From NCBI GenBank assembly GCA_033964015.1, contig CM066919.1, positions 14,425,646-14,489,645 of the forward strand: a stretch of DNA of 64,000 nt, in the 5' to 3' direction. Positions 11,056 through 25,300 of the stretch are shown here, piece after piece. Each line of letters opens with the position of its first letter. The first letter of the stretch is position 1. The position numbers and the translations under genes were made by a program. Under the pieces are notes generated by a model. The model was not told where the DNA came from. It worked only from the letters and a program-made list of their open reading frames with translations, and searched no databases. Source of the stretch: Scolanthus callimorphus. Lineage: Eukaryota > Cnidaria > Anthozoa > Actiniaria > Edwardsiidae.

Positions 11056-11940
11056 TGTTTATTAAGTCAACTTGCAGTCTAGAGACTGGATTTAAGTTGC
11101 CGGGTCCAACAATTATCAGCAGCAACAATACAAAATGATATTGAATTATAGTACAACTTTCATTGTGACAAAGTCACTAAAACGTTTCGTATTGGCGATC
11201 CTCTTATATGTCTTTGTGGCGCCCGATCGCAAGCTATAGGGAACGTTTAGTCGCTTCATGGTGTTATTAAGGATATAGCTAAGTGGTTCTACCTCTCTAG
11301 CTTTACTAATAAACTTGGAACAAGCCTTATCCCTTCGGGTAGTAATTGACTCGAGGCCAGTTACTGAGAGAGCGGCCTCGTAACTAAGAAAAGGATGGAT
11401 AATCCTTAGAGCCCTCTTCTGAATAGCCTCAAGCGCATTAGCTAAATGCTCTGGTAAAGCGGACCAAACGGGCGATGCATACTCTAATATTGAGCGGATA
11501 AGCGAGCAATAAATCTTAACTAGTTCTTCAGCAAGCACCCCTGATTTTTTTTAGGAGTCTTATAGCATACAGGCGCTTGTCCGCTTTCTTAAATACGTAC
11601 TGGATATGAACACTTTATGTGAGGTCTTCGCTTATGTGCACGCCTAAGATCTTATAGCTGGGCACACGCTTACTAGTAGCGCCACCGATATGTAAGGAGC
11701 TGACAGGAATAGGCTGATACTGTAAGAAGTTAATTACAAGCTCGCGACATTTAGAAGGATTAAGGCGCATTCCCCGCTCCGAAGCGAATTTGGAAATTTC
11801 TTCAGCGATGAATGGTAAATAGCTCGGCGAGCACCTTGGAATGACTTCATATACCGTAGTGTCATCCACATATTTGACACGATAAGGCCACTCTCTAACC
11901 AACCTATTTACCAAGATCGCAAAAGGAAGCGGAGCGATAG
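11056..11940 (-). pseudogene. 5'-truncated LINE, reverse transcriptase C-terminal part
   Basis: Two overlapping minus-strand frames read VKYVDDTTVYE (the YVDD catalytic box), LNPSKCRELVI and SYKILGVHIS, then after a frameshift near 11540..11620 AEELVKIYCSLIRSILEYAS, PVWSALPEHL and IQKRALRII. This is the thumb and C-terminus of a non-LTR retrotransposon reverse transcriptase of the CR1/L2/Jockey-like group. It is truncated at its 5' end near 11940 and ends in a (TTA)n tail. Confidence 0.85.
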
Positions 11941-13315
11941 CTTGTTACCCTCTCTGTTACCCTTCTACTTTCGCCAAGGTATATATACACTACAGATTGC
12001 CGCTGTATAAGGACCTTTATTATGCAAAGCTAAGGCACCTAGAGGCAAGAGGGTGCAAAACTTGGGCAAATAAGAGGTGCACTATTTTGAGCAAGAGGGT
12101 GCAAAACTTAGCAACCGCTTACTGTTATCTTAAAAAGGTTACAATTTTAGGGGAAAATACATTTTAATTAAACTTACTTTAGGGCGTATGCTTTATGGAT
12201 AAGTAACAGTCACTTTGAGACCAAAAAAGTATTTTTCCCAATTGTTTCAAATTTGGTCAATTTTAGGGCATAGCACCTCATCATAGCACCTTGACAAATG
12301 GCAAAGAACTCATTTTTCTGTCCTATAGACTTAGGTTTAAATTTATTTAATGTTTATTTTTTTTTTGTAACGCGTTTAGGCTTCGAAATTTAGCCATTGA
12401 TTTTGAGAACTGTAAGCGAAAATAAGAGTAGAGTTCAATACACGCGTGTCACGTTAAATGTGAGCTTGTTCAATAGAAATTCAGGGTTGATTTGAACAAA
12501 CAGAAAAAATAAGGGTGTTTCGGATTTAATTTTTTTATTTGAAGGTCTTTATTTTAAGGTCTTTTATATTTTTATTATTTTTAATAGGAGAGTGAAAATT
12601 AAGCTCCGAGAATAATTTACCATACGCGGTCAGATGGATCTGCCCACTTCGATTTCTGCGGTCAGATGGATCTGTCCACTTTGATTTTTCAAAACGTATA
12701 GACGAAAGGTTCTTTTTTATGGGTAATTTAATTTTGTTGTGAAAGAAGCAAAAAAAGTTGGAATTGAATGCGAACAAATTATGATTTTAAAAGAAACTAA
12801 TCGTCGATTTTTTTTATTGAGCAACAAAGTTCTCCTAGACATGGAAAATTTGACCAAATATTTAGAATTATTATATATCAATCAGTTCAAAAATTTCAGA
12901 TGCTCCTACAAATTCTTCCCAAATAGAAAAAAGCATCAAAAGGGACGAAAAGCTTCTCATTTCCTTTGAGAAAGCCAGATGAGTTACGGCTCTTGTGACA
13001 GTGTGGAGCCCTGTGGATACTGGAGCCCAGGCTGCGAATGCGCCAGGAACAATCTCGAGCGCAGAGAGTAATTGCGGCCGCTTTTTTACTGTAAAAATGA
13101 CCAACTTAGCTTCAAGATACGACAAAACGGCTTGGGGAAGTGTTAGTTTATGTGATAGGCCTCGATTATGGAATAAAACGACAAGGCAAGGATTTCGTAC
13201 TAGTACAACTTTAAAGAGGAATTATAGCTTCCTTTATCAAAATTGTGTACGAGTAACGCACAAGTCCCAAAACATTGCGTTAGGGAAAATCATAATGCCT
13301 TTAATATTGATTTAG
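11941..13315. other. No gene recognised; short direct repeats
   Basis: 'GCAAGAGGGTGCAAAACTT' recurs with small changes near 12044 and 12093, and a 'GGTCAGATGGATCTG' pair lies near 12630 and 12661. A minus-strand open frame at 12871..13125 has no recognised relatives. Confidence 0.45.
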
Positions 13316-13387
13316 GAATTGCAAGGCGGCCAGGAAAGGCAAAGTCCATCAAAGTCTGTTGAGGAGGACGAGGAGCAAGAAGACAAG
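13316..13387 (+). CDS. RABEP1: Rabaptin exon a (acidic linker before the coiled-coil block)
   Basis: An AG acceptor (tgatttag) and GT donor (gacaag|gtatac) bound 24 codons in phase 0. They read [13 protein letters not shown] followed by [11 protein letters not shown]. The frame joins exactly to the next exon (VKELTHYL). The content is low-complexity and acidic, so this exon rests mainly on its splice signals and phase. It is the least certain of the sixteen. Confidence 0.6.
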
Positions 13388-16300
13388 GTATACTCTATTT
13401 AACAACTAGTCGCTATTGGCGACAATAATATCAACAATAAGTACAAACCAACTTGCATACTTTTGTATCATGAATCGTACAATCTATTATTAAAATCTCA
13501 ACTAATTTATATGTAATCCAAATAGTCACTTTTGATTGACTCTAATAGGGCCAATAGGCCCTTTTTACGTTAATATTGGTTGATAATATCTAGTATTTAT
13601 CAGCAAATGGAACCCAGTATTCGATTCTACACATCCATATTAGTAAAATTGCAAAGTGTGGTGAAGATTGCTTAAGTACTCAAGCGCGCACTTCCATTCC
13701 TTTCAACGTTAAAATCACCGGTAGGTGATTAAAGCAAGAAAAACAAACCTCTCGACCAATCAGCGCGCAGAAATTCTTATAATCACTTGAGTAATTAATA
13801 TTACTCAAGTGAATAATAATATTAATTTATTATATGGCAACGATAGTACGCGCGCTCTGATTGGCTGTTACAAGGTCATGAAATCCCGGCATGACCTCCA
13901 GAAATCTCGTTATGACCTCGCAGTTCACGACTCACAAAAATTCATCTCCTTTAAATAAAATGCAAAAATAATAAGATTTTCAGCGAAATTCACAACAAAG
14001 AATACTTGACACAGTATTTTTCTCTTGTAATACAAATCTAACTTGTGACAAGAGGGGAATAAGGGCCTGAAATTAGTGAATATCAGAAATGACCTGTTTA
14101 CAAAAGGTAAAGCAGAGCCAAAAAGTTACACTAAGCTATAAATTCGAGTCTATCCGGAAAAAATGAAACTGAGGAAGCAAACAAAAAAAATAGTAGCAAA
14201 AGGTAAAAGCTACAATAAAGTCGAAATTATTACGAATTCAAGAAACTTTGAAGCTAATAATAATAACAGAAAACGAGTTCAATTTTTGTGCTTACCGATT
14301 TCTGATACGATAGTGAAGTTGTTGATTTCTTTCTCCATCTCGTTAAGTATACAATATAATTCTTACTTGAGATCCTCTTTTGCACAAAACCCATTCCTGA
14401 ATATACAGTCGGCTAAAATAACCATTGCAATTTTCTGTTACTATCAATTTTGTTTAATCCAGTTCTGGCTCCCTGTTTAGTGTAGATCTTAAAATGAGTT
14501 TTCGAAGAACACTCATGGCAGCTTTTACAAAACTAAAGTTTTTTTTCTTGAAAGCGTAAGCTCGCTCATGTTAAGTTTAAAATTGTTCAAGTGCTAAAAT
14601 ATCTGTAAAAGAATAGATTTCGAAGTATTTTGACATCCATAAGGATTGATTACTTTTGAGCAAGTCTGGTGTGGTTTTCATATCAGTTTGACTCAATGAA
14701 TAAACAACTCTGAAGTCGACGCGGGCGCGTGCTTTTTGAGTTACTTCGGCGGGAAAATGTACGAGGCGACTTCCGGTTCGTAAAAAGTTTGGAGAAAAAG
14801 TGCCATATAATAAACAACTTACTAACCTCTGCCGTTCGGTCATTACGGAAAATATCAAACCTCAGCTTTGATATTTCCCGTAATGACCTCACCATCGGTT
14901 AGTAAGTAGTAAGTATTAATAGATATTATCAATCAATATTTATGTTATAAAGGCCGACCGTTAAATATGGAAGAGTAATATTCCACCCCGGATGTTATTT
15001 TCGTTCTTGCCTGGGAAAACCCTAGGCCAGGCAAAGTGTATGTAGACTGTGCATTGAGTCCGACTACTCGTAGAGTGGATCGCCAACATTTGCTTTCTTC
15101 CAGAGTTGAGTGGAGTGACGCAACACTGCAGAACAACTTTTATATTGATTATTCCCAATCTAAATGAATATTTTATTACTGGTATTATTATGGTAATAAT
15201 CCCTCCTGGCCTTCCCCATGCCTAACACACCATCCTTTTCCCTTCATACCCCATGTTTTTTTCGTTGTTGCGTATCTGATATTTGGTTTGTTGTGCCAAT
15301 CCTTGGTTCGCAAAAATATGCGTGAAGCTGTCGAAAATAAACACAAAATGTGGAAAGGAAAAACTGGGGAAAGAAAGGAAAGGACTGCACTTTTTATAAA
15401 AGCCTCTTTCTCTCCTTGTTGTGGGTGCTTCTTGACGTCAACATTGGTCTCGCACTGCACTAGAACAGCTACATTAAGGATTTGGTTTAAAATAAATTCA
15501 CAAAAACACGAGATGGTAAAAAAAAATTAAAGTAGCAACTGCTTCGAAAGATAGTTAAACCATGTTTTACTGCTTTTTCTTTTTTCGATCACAGGTCAAA
15601 GAGCTCACACATTACTTGGAGTCTGAGAGATCGGCTAGAACTGACCTGGAGATGTTTGTAGCAGTACTAAATACACAAAAAGGTACATAAACCATTGGCT
15701 TCACCCAAAGTATGTATCCTTCTTTGTGGAAAAACGATTTAACATTGCTAGAACTTGCTAACACACCCCTATTTATCACACCCCCAACACACCGTTTCCT
15801 ATCACATCACACCCCACCCATCATACCCAACACACACATACCTATCACATCACATCACATCCCACCCATCATATCCAACACACCCCTACCCAACACACAC
15901 ATACCCAACACACACATACCCAACACACCCCTACCCAACACACACATACCCAACACACACATACCCAACACACACATACCCAACACACCCCTACTTATTA
16001 TACCCCTACCTATCATATCACATCCCACCCATCATACCCAACACACCCCTCCCTACCTATCATATCACATCCCACTCATCATACCCAACACACCCCTCCC
16101 TACCTATCATATCACATCCCACCCATCATACCCAACACACCCCTCCCTACCTATCATATCACATCCCGCCCATCATACCCAACACACCCCTACCCAACAC
16201 ACACATACCCAACACACCCCTACTTATCATACCCCTACCTATCATATCACATCCCACCCATCATACCCAACACACCCCTCCCTACCTATCATATCACATC

Positions 16301-19300
16301 CCGCCCATCATACCCAACACACCCCTCCCTACCTATCATATCACATCCCGCCCATCATACCCAACACACCCCTCCCTACCTATCACATCACATCCCACCC
16401 ATCATACTCAACACACCCCTCCCTACCTATCACATCACATCCCACCCATCATACCCAACACACCCCTCCCTACCTATCATATCACATCCCGCCCATCATA
16501 CCCAACACACCCCTCCCTACCTATCATATCACATCCCGCCCATCATACCCAACACACCCCTCCCTACCTATCATATCACATCGAACCAATCATACCCAAC
16601 ACACCCCTCCCTACCTATCATATCACATCCCACTCATCATACCCAACACACCCCTCCCTACCTATCGTATCACATCCCGCCCATCATACCCAACAAACCC
16701 CTCCCTACCTATCATATCACATCCCGCCCATCATACCCAACACACCCCTCCCTACCTATCATATCACATCCCGCCCATCGTACCCAACACACCCCTCCCT
16801 ACCTATCACATCACATCCCACCCATCATACTCAACACACCCCTCCCTACCTATCCTATCACATCCCGCCCATCATACCCAACACACCCCTCCCTACCTAT
16901 GATATCACCTCCCACTCATCATACTCAACACACCCCTCCCTACCTATCATATCACATCCCACCCATCATACCCAACACACCCCTCCCTACCTATCGTATC
17001 ACATCCCGCCCATCATACCCAACACACCCCTCCCTACCTATCATATCACATCCCGCCCATCATACCCAACACACTCCTCCCTACCTATCATATCACATCC
17101 CGCCCATCATACCCAACACACCCCTCCCTACCTATCATATCACATCCCGCCCATCATACCCAACACACCCCTCCCTACCTATCATATCACATCCCGCCCA
17201 TCATACCCAACACACCCCTCCCTACCTATCACATCACATCCCACCCATCATACTCAACACACCCCTCCCTACCTATCACATCACATCCCACCCATCATAC
17301 CCAACACACCCCTCCCTACCTATCATATCACATCCCGCCCATCATACCCAACACACCCCTCCCTACCTATCATATCACATCCCGCCCATCATACCCAACA
17401 CACCCCTCCCTACCTATCATATCACATCCCACTCATCATACTCGACACACCCCTCCCTACCTATCAGATCACCTCCCACTCATCATACTCAACACACCCC
17501 TCCCTACCTATCATATCACATCCCACTCATCATACTCAACACACCCCTCCCTACCTATCATATCACATCCCGCCCATCATACCCAACACACTCCTCCCTA
17601 CCTATCATATCACCTCCCACTCATCATACTCAACACACCCCTCCCTACCTATCATATCACATCCCACTCATCATACTCAACACACCCCTCCCTACCTATC
17701 AGATCACATCCCGCCCATCATACCCAACACACCCCTCCCTACCTATCATATCACATCCCGCCCATCATACCCAACACACCCCTCCCTACCTATCATATCA
17801 CTCCCACTCATCATACTCAACACACCCCTCCCTACCTATCATATCACATCCCGCCCATCATACCCAACACACCCCTCCCTACCTATCATATCACATCCCA
17901 CCCATCATACCCAACACACCCCTCCCTACCTATCATATCACATCCCGCCCATCATACTCAACACACCCCTCCCTACCTATCATATCACATCCCGCCCATC
18001 ATACCCAACACACTCCTCCCTACCTATCATATCACATCCCACCCATGCTACCCAACACACCCCTCCCTACCTATCATATCACATCCCACCCATCATACCC
18101 AACACACCCCTCCCTTCCTATCATATCACATCCCGCCCATCATACCCAACACACTCCTCCCTACCTATCATATCACCTCCCACCCATCATACCCAACACA
18201 CTCCTCCCTACCTATCATATCACATCCCGCCCATCATACCCAACACACCCCTCCCTACCTATCACATCACATCCCACCCATCATACCCAACACACCCCTC
18301 CCTACCTATCATATCACATCCCGCCCATCATACCCAACACACCCCTCCCTACCTATCATATCACATCCCGCCCTTCATACCCAACAAAATTTCGCCAAAA
18401 ACTTGCAAAACTTCCTTATTAGGAAATCCCCCTTACCTTATTTGGAAGGTCTGTAAGTACTTTTCCTCATATCTTAGCGAAAGAAGCAGGAAAATTTACC
18501 AAAACTTGCAGATACTCGAGAAACTTCGTTCTCTTGGTCGCCATTTTCTTTTTACCCCCCGCCGAGGGGCCTGGGACGCAATCTGAACACCACAGGCAGC
18601 CCGCGCGGATTTGCCATAAGAAACGACAGCACTTTCTTGATATGGTAAAGTAATTTTGGAGGCAAGGGGAGTGCACTACCAAGGTCACGTGACATGACGT
18701 CATCGATGACGTCATCAAAACTAGAAAAGTCTATATCTCGAGAAGGCAACATCGGTAGGCGAACAAACTTGGGTACAGTCGAGAAAAGCATCCGTGAGTC
18801 TGTGGGTATGGAGCTCTTTGAAATGCCAACAAAAAATTCTGAATTTGCAAGTATGCAATGGAGAACAAGAAGAATGTTTTCTGTAATAAGTGACGTCGCG
18901 ATACGTCACATGATGAATTTTTTGCAGGACTTATCATTTTTTTCCCCTAGCAACGGCCCAACAACGCACCCTATAAAAATATTTAACCGGGAGCTCCGCT
19001 TTTAGCCAGTGGCTAAATCTATATATTACCCAACACACCCCTCCCTACCTATCACATCACATCCCACCCATCATACCCAACACACCCCTCCCTACCTATC
19101 ATATCACATCCCGCCCATCATACCCAACACACCCCTCCCTACCTATCATATCACATCCCGCCCATCATACCCAACACACCCCTGCCTACCTATCACATCA
19201 CATCCCGCCCATCATACCCAACACACCCCTCCCTACCTATCACATCACATCCCGCCCATCATACCCAACACACCCCTCCCTACCTATCATATCACATCCC

Positions 19301-22300
19301 ACCCATCATACCCAACACACCCCTCCCTACCTATCATATCACATCCCGCCCATCATACCCAACACACCCCTCCCTACCTATCACATCACATCCCGCCCAT
19401 CATACCCAACACACCCCTCCCTACCTATCACATCACATCCCACCCATCATACCCAACACACCCCTCCCTACCTATCATATCACATCCCGCCCATCATACT
19501 CAACACACCCCTCCCTACCTATCATATCACATCCCGCCCATCATACCCAACACACCCCTCCCTACCTATCAGATCACATCCCGCCCATCATACCCAACAC
19601 ACCCCTCCCTACCTATCACATCACATCCCGCCCATCATACCCAACACACCCCTCCCTACCTATCACATCACATCCCACCCATCATACCCAACACACCCCT
19701 CCCTACCTATCATATCACATCCCGCCCATCATACTCAACACACCCCTCCCTACCTATGATATCACATCCCGCCCATCATACCCAACACACCCCTCCCTAC
19801 CTATCATATCACATCCCGCCCATCATACCCAACACACCCCTCCCTACCTATCATATCACATCCCGCCCATCATACCCAACACACTCCTCCCTACCTATCA
19901 TATCACATCCCGCCCATCATACCCAACACACCCCTCCCTACCTATCATATCACATCCCGCCCATCATACCCAACACACCCCTCCCTACCTATCATATCAC
20001 ATCCCGCCCATCATACCCAACACACCCCTCCCTACCTATCATATCACATCCCGCCCATCATACCCAACACACCCCTCCCTACCTATCATATCACATCCCG
20101 CCCATCATACCCAACACACCCCTCCCTACCTATCATATCACATCCCGCCCATCATACCCAACACACCCCTCCCTACCTATCATATCACCTCCCACTCATC
20201 ATACTCAACACACCCCTCCCTACCTATCATATCACATCCCGCCCATCATACCCAACACACCCCTCCCTACCTATCACATCACATCCCACCCATCATACCC
20301 AACACACCCCTCCCTACCTATCATATCACATCCCGCCCATCATACCCAACACACCCCTCCCTACCTATCATATCACATCCCGCCCATCATACCCAACACA
20401 CTCCTCCCTACCTATCATATCACATCCCGCCCATCATACCCAACACACCCCTCCCTACCTATCATATCACATCCCGCCCATCATACCCAACACACCCCTC
20501 CCTACCTATCATATCACATCCCGCCCATCATACCCAACACACCCCTCCCTACCTATCATATCACATCCCGCCCATCATACCCAACACACCCCTCCCTACC
20601 TATCATATCACATCCCGCCCATCATACCCAACACACCCCTCCCTACCTATCATATCACATCCCGCCCATCATACCCAACACACCCCTCCCTACCTATCAT
20701 ATCACCTCCCACTCATCATACTCAACACACCCCTCCCTACCTATCATATCACATCCCGCCCATCATACCCAACACACCCCTCCCTACCTATCACATCACA
20801 TCCCACCCATCATACCCAACACACCCCTCCCTACCTATCATATCACATCCCGCCCATCATACCCAACACACCCCTCCCTACCTATCATATCACATCCCGC
20901 CCATCATACCCAACACACCCCTCCCTACCTATCATATCACATCCCGCCCATCATACTCAACACACCCCTCCCTACCTATCATATCACCTCCCACTCATCA
21001 TACTCAACACACCCCTCCCTACCTATCACATCACATCCCGCCCATCATACCCAACACACCCCTCCCTACCTATCACATCACATCCCACCCATCATACCCA
21101 ACACACCCCTCCCTACCTATCACATCACATCCCACCCATCATACCCAACACACCCCTCCCTACCTATCATATCACATCCCACTCATCATACTCAACACAC
21201 CCCTCCCTACCTATCATATCACATCCCGCCCATCATACCCAACACACTCCTCCCTACCTATCATATCACATCCCGCCCATCATACCCAACACACCCCTCC
21301 CTACCTATCATATCACATCCCGCCCATCATACCCAACACACCCCTCCCTACCTATCATATCACATCCCGCCCATCATACCCAACACACCCCTCCCTACCT
21401 ATCATATCACATCCCGCCCATCATACCCAACACACCCCTCCCTACCTATCATATCACATCCCGCCCATCATACCCAACACACCCCTCCCTACCTATCATA
21501 TCACATCCCGCCCATCATACCCAACACACCCCTCCCTACCTATCATATCACCTCCCACTCATCATACTCAACACACCCCTCCCTACCTATCACATCACAT
21601 CCCGCCCATCATACCCAACACACCCCTCCCTACCTATCACATCACATCCCACCCATCATACCCAACACACCCCTCCCTACCTATCATATCACATCCCGCC
21701 CATCATACCCAACACACCCCTCCCTACCTATCATATCACATCCCGCCCATCATACCCAACACACTCCTCCCTACCTATCATATCACATCCCGCCCATCAT
21801 ACCCAACACACCCCTCCCTACCTATCATATCACATCCCGCCCATCATACCCAACACACCCTCCCTACCTATCATATCACATCCCGCCCATCATACCCAAC
21901 ACACCCCTCCCTACCTATCATATCACATCCCGCCCATCATACCCAACACACCCCTCCCTACCTATCATATCACATCCCGCCCATCATACCCAACACACCC
22001 CTCCCTACCTATCATATCACATCCCGCCCATCATACCCAACACACCCCTCCCTACCTATCATATCACCTCCCACTCATCATACTCAACACACCCCTCCCT
22101 ACCTATCATATCACATCCCGCCCATCATACCCAACACACCCCTCCCTACCTATCACATCACATCCCACCCATCATACCCAACACACCCCTCCCTACCTAT
22201 CATATCACATCCCGCCCATCATACCCAACACACCCCTCCCTACCTATCATATCACATCCCGCCCATCATACCCAACACACCCCTCCCTACCTATCATATC

Positions 22301-25300
22301 ACATCCCGCCCATCATACTCAACACACCCCTCCCTACCTATCATATCACCTCCCACTCATCATACTCAACACACCCCTCCCTACCTATCACATCACATCC
22401 CGCCCATCATACCCAACACACCCCTCCCTACCTATCACATCACATCCCACCCATCATACCCAACACACCCCTCCCTACCTATCACATCACGTCCCACCCA
22501 TCATACCCAACACACCCCTCCCTACCTATCATATCACATCCCACTCATCATACTCAACACACCCCTCCCTACCTATCATATCACATCCCGCCCATCATAC
22601 TCAGACCTCTTTATCTCCGTATGCAAATCGCCCATTTCAAATCATGTGATTTTATGGTTCCATATCCACGTGAAAATGACGAATAAATTCAGAAAGACAC
22701 GATTCTTCGTCATGCAAATATCGCGTGATTTGAAATGGACAGCTTGCATACGTGGGAAAAGAGGTATATTAGTTTCAGATCTCGGCATCGCCTGTCTATG
22801 AATATTTTTTTCTCTTATTACATTTACAATATAATTTTGATTAACCACTGTAGGCGTACTTCAGGAAGATTCTGAGAAACTAAGAAAAGAATTACATAAT
22901 GGTGAGTGGTTTCAAGACATGAAAGCCATGGTGTAACCAAAGGCTGTGAATTTTATTTTTTCAAGTGCTTGCGCCAAGAGAAAGACAACAAACTAAAGTC
23001 GTTGTTTAACACGAGGTTCCGGTATAAAAGGGATAAGACCTCCCACTTTCACGCTTGAATCGGCAATTATAAATTGATATTTCAACAGAATAAAGTCGAT
23101 GATTTTCAGTCTCCGGCAAAAGTGCTTTTATAGGACCCCCAACAAGTTTAAAAAACATTCCTTCTGCATAAATGGCAAACGTTACTCGTTGTATATTACT
23201 GAATAATAAGTTATTTGATGTCTTCTAATGGTTTCAATTCACTTTTGGATTTCTAAATATTGTGATTCCTGTGAGTACTAACAGTGTTGCTCTCCGCACG
23301 AAAAAAAAACAGTAAGCAGTCACAGCTCAAAGCACTATAAGGGGAAATTCCAAAAGCCAATGGACTTTGCTTGAAGAAAAACCCGGCAGTGTTTTGTACA
23401 AAAAAACAGTAATTAGTCAAAGATTCACTTGATTATAAGATTCGCTTCCTTTCCTAAAAAGCTTTCTCGAAATGCTGTCAAACTGTACCCGATAAAATTG
23501 GATTCTTTTTGCCAGAGACCGTTTCTCTATGTCGCTTTTTCAAGTAAGACGCCTAAGGCCAGTTTTAGACGTCGAACTTAATTCTTGTCGCACTAAATGT
23601 CAATTTCCCATTGTTTAGTTAGTTAGAGCTATTGTCTTGAGCTCATTTGCATTAGGAACGGCACTATCTGCCGTGCCAACGCCGCGCTATTGCCGTGCTA
23701 AATTAGAATTTTTAATCCTTCCAGCGCTCCTAAAATCAGGGCTGAGATCTTCTCCATTAGCCAGACAGATTATATTAACCTCATAAAATCAGTCATATCG
23801 AAATAACTTGTTTTCACTGGCTAATAAACCCAGTCAATTTAGTGCGACTGAATTACGTTCGACGTCTAAAACTGTGATGTAAAAGTGAAAGTCCTAGTCC
23901 TAACAGATCACCACGGCAGAAAAGTTGTCTACAAAGACATTTCTTGCATTGACAGTTCATGTAATTATAGTTAGCACTGTTTTGCCATCCACTCGAACAC
24001 CCTTCAAAGACAGCATGAGGGAATTTATACACGGGTAATCAACTAGTGTACTACAATAGTTTATAATATAGCTACGATATAACGCGCGCTCTGATTGGTC
24101 CACATCTATGCTCCATATTCACCGATAAAGTAACCGCTATATCATAAAAGCATTAGAGTACAACTTTCTATGACTTTATCGGCAAATAGAGCACTTGTGA
24201 TGTTGGGAGAGACACCCGAAACATTTTAAAATCATTCGCCTACAATGCTCTCGTGTCTCCCAACATCACGCGTGCTCTATTGCGCCGATAAAGTGATGAT
24301 ATAGGAAGTTGTACTCTAATGCTTAAGTAAATCCACAGGCGATCCAAGCTCTAGTCATGTGGGGTACTGTGAAAGAAATATGTAACGTACTATAGAAACT
24401 CACTACGCTTGTTCAGGCTCGCTAGCTCCGGTTGACAAACTATGTAAAACTTCTCCACTAAACATAACGGGCACCGCTTTGTTGCGTTCGAATAATGCGG
24501 CGCGTGGCATAAAGTCTTCCAACTAATTGCGTAACTTTTGTTCTTTTCTTTCAAGCCCCATACGTGCTTACTTAGTTCTGTCGAGTGTCGAGTGTCGCAA
24601 GGACAGGTCACCCTTGAAGTAAAGTAAAGAAATATTTAGCAAATTCTTTTCTGTTTCTGTTCCGGTCCGTTTTTGCTATGTATGGTCAGTGCTTTTTGGC
24701 ATGATTAACCCAAGATAAAGTAGAAAAATTCATTCTACATCTCTAAACGATAGCTCTTCAGGTCGGTCTTTTTACACTTCGAAGGTACACAGAACCATGG
24801 AAGTTAAAAACCAGAATGCTCGCGTCTACAAAAATTCAAAACGCGCTTACTAACAAGTTTAATAGTAATAAGAAAACAGCCCGTCACTTCGTGACGCTAG
24901 AAGACTCAGAATAACATTTTGTTTAGGCATTACATAAGGTACATTAAATGGCTCAAATTTGCAATGGGCTCCATTTAAACGTTCTTTATTACAGACATAT
25001 TAGAAGCACATAAAACAATTACTTTATGCATTTCGAAACGGGTAGGCAATTGTTTAGCTCAAGACAACAATTTAGTTTCTACACTTTATTTGTCTAGTAA
25101 AAGTTTTTAAATTCTAGAGCTTTCGAAAGATAGAGAATCCATGTTTTGCTGTGTACGTAGCCTCCCCGCAGGCTCTCTTCTGGTGTCAGAGCACGCCGGG
25201 AATTGCAGCTCGCGCGCGCACGTTTGTATGTGATTTCTGCACACTCTCGTTTTTGTGGGTTTCCTGTGGACTCTGAATGTAGAGCCTGCCGGCAAGACCC

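Noticed and set aside
12871..13125. 84-residue minus-strand frame
   Set aside because: No family match that I can support; probably repeat-derived.
15712..18586. Long open frames (396, 943 and 507 residues) over array 1
   Set aside because: They arise because the 47-bp unit has no stop codon in any + frame; rabaptin exons b and c splice across the region.
19009..22686. 1225-residue open frame over array 2
   Set aside because: The same stop-free satellite; no start context, no non-repeat domain, and it lies within the same intron.
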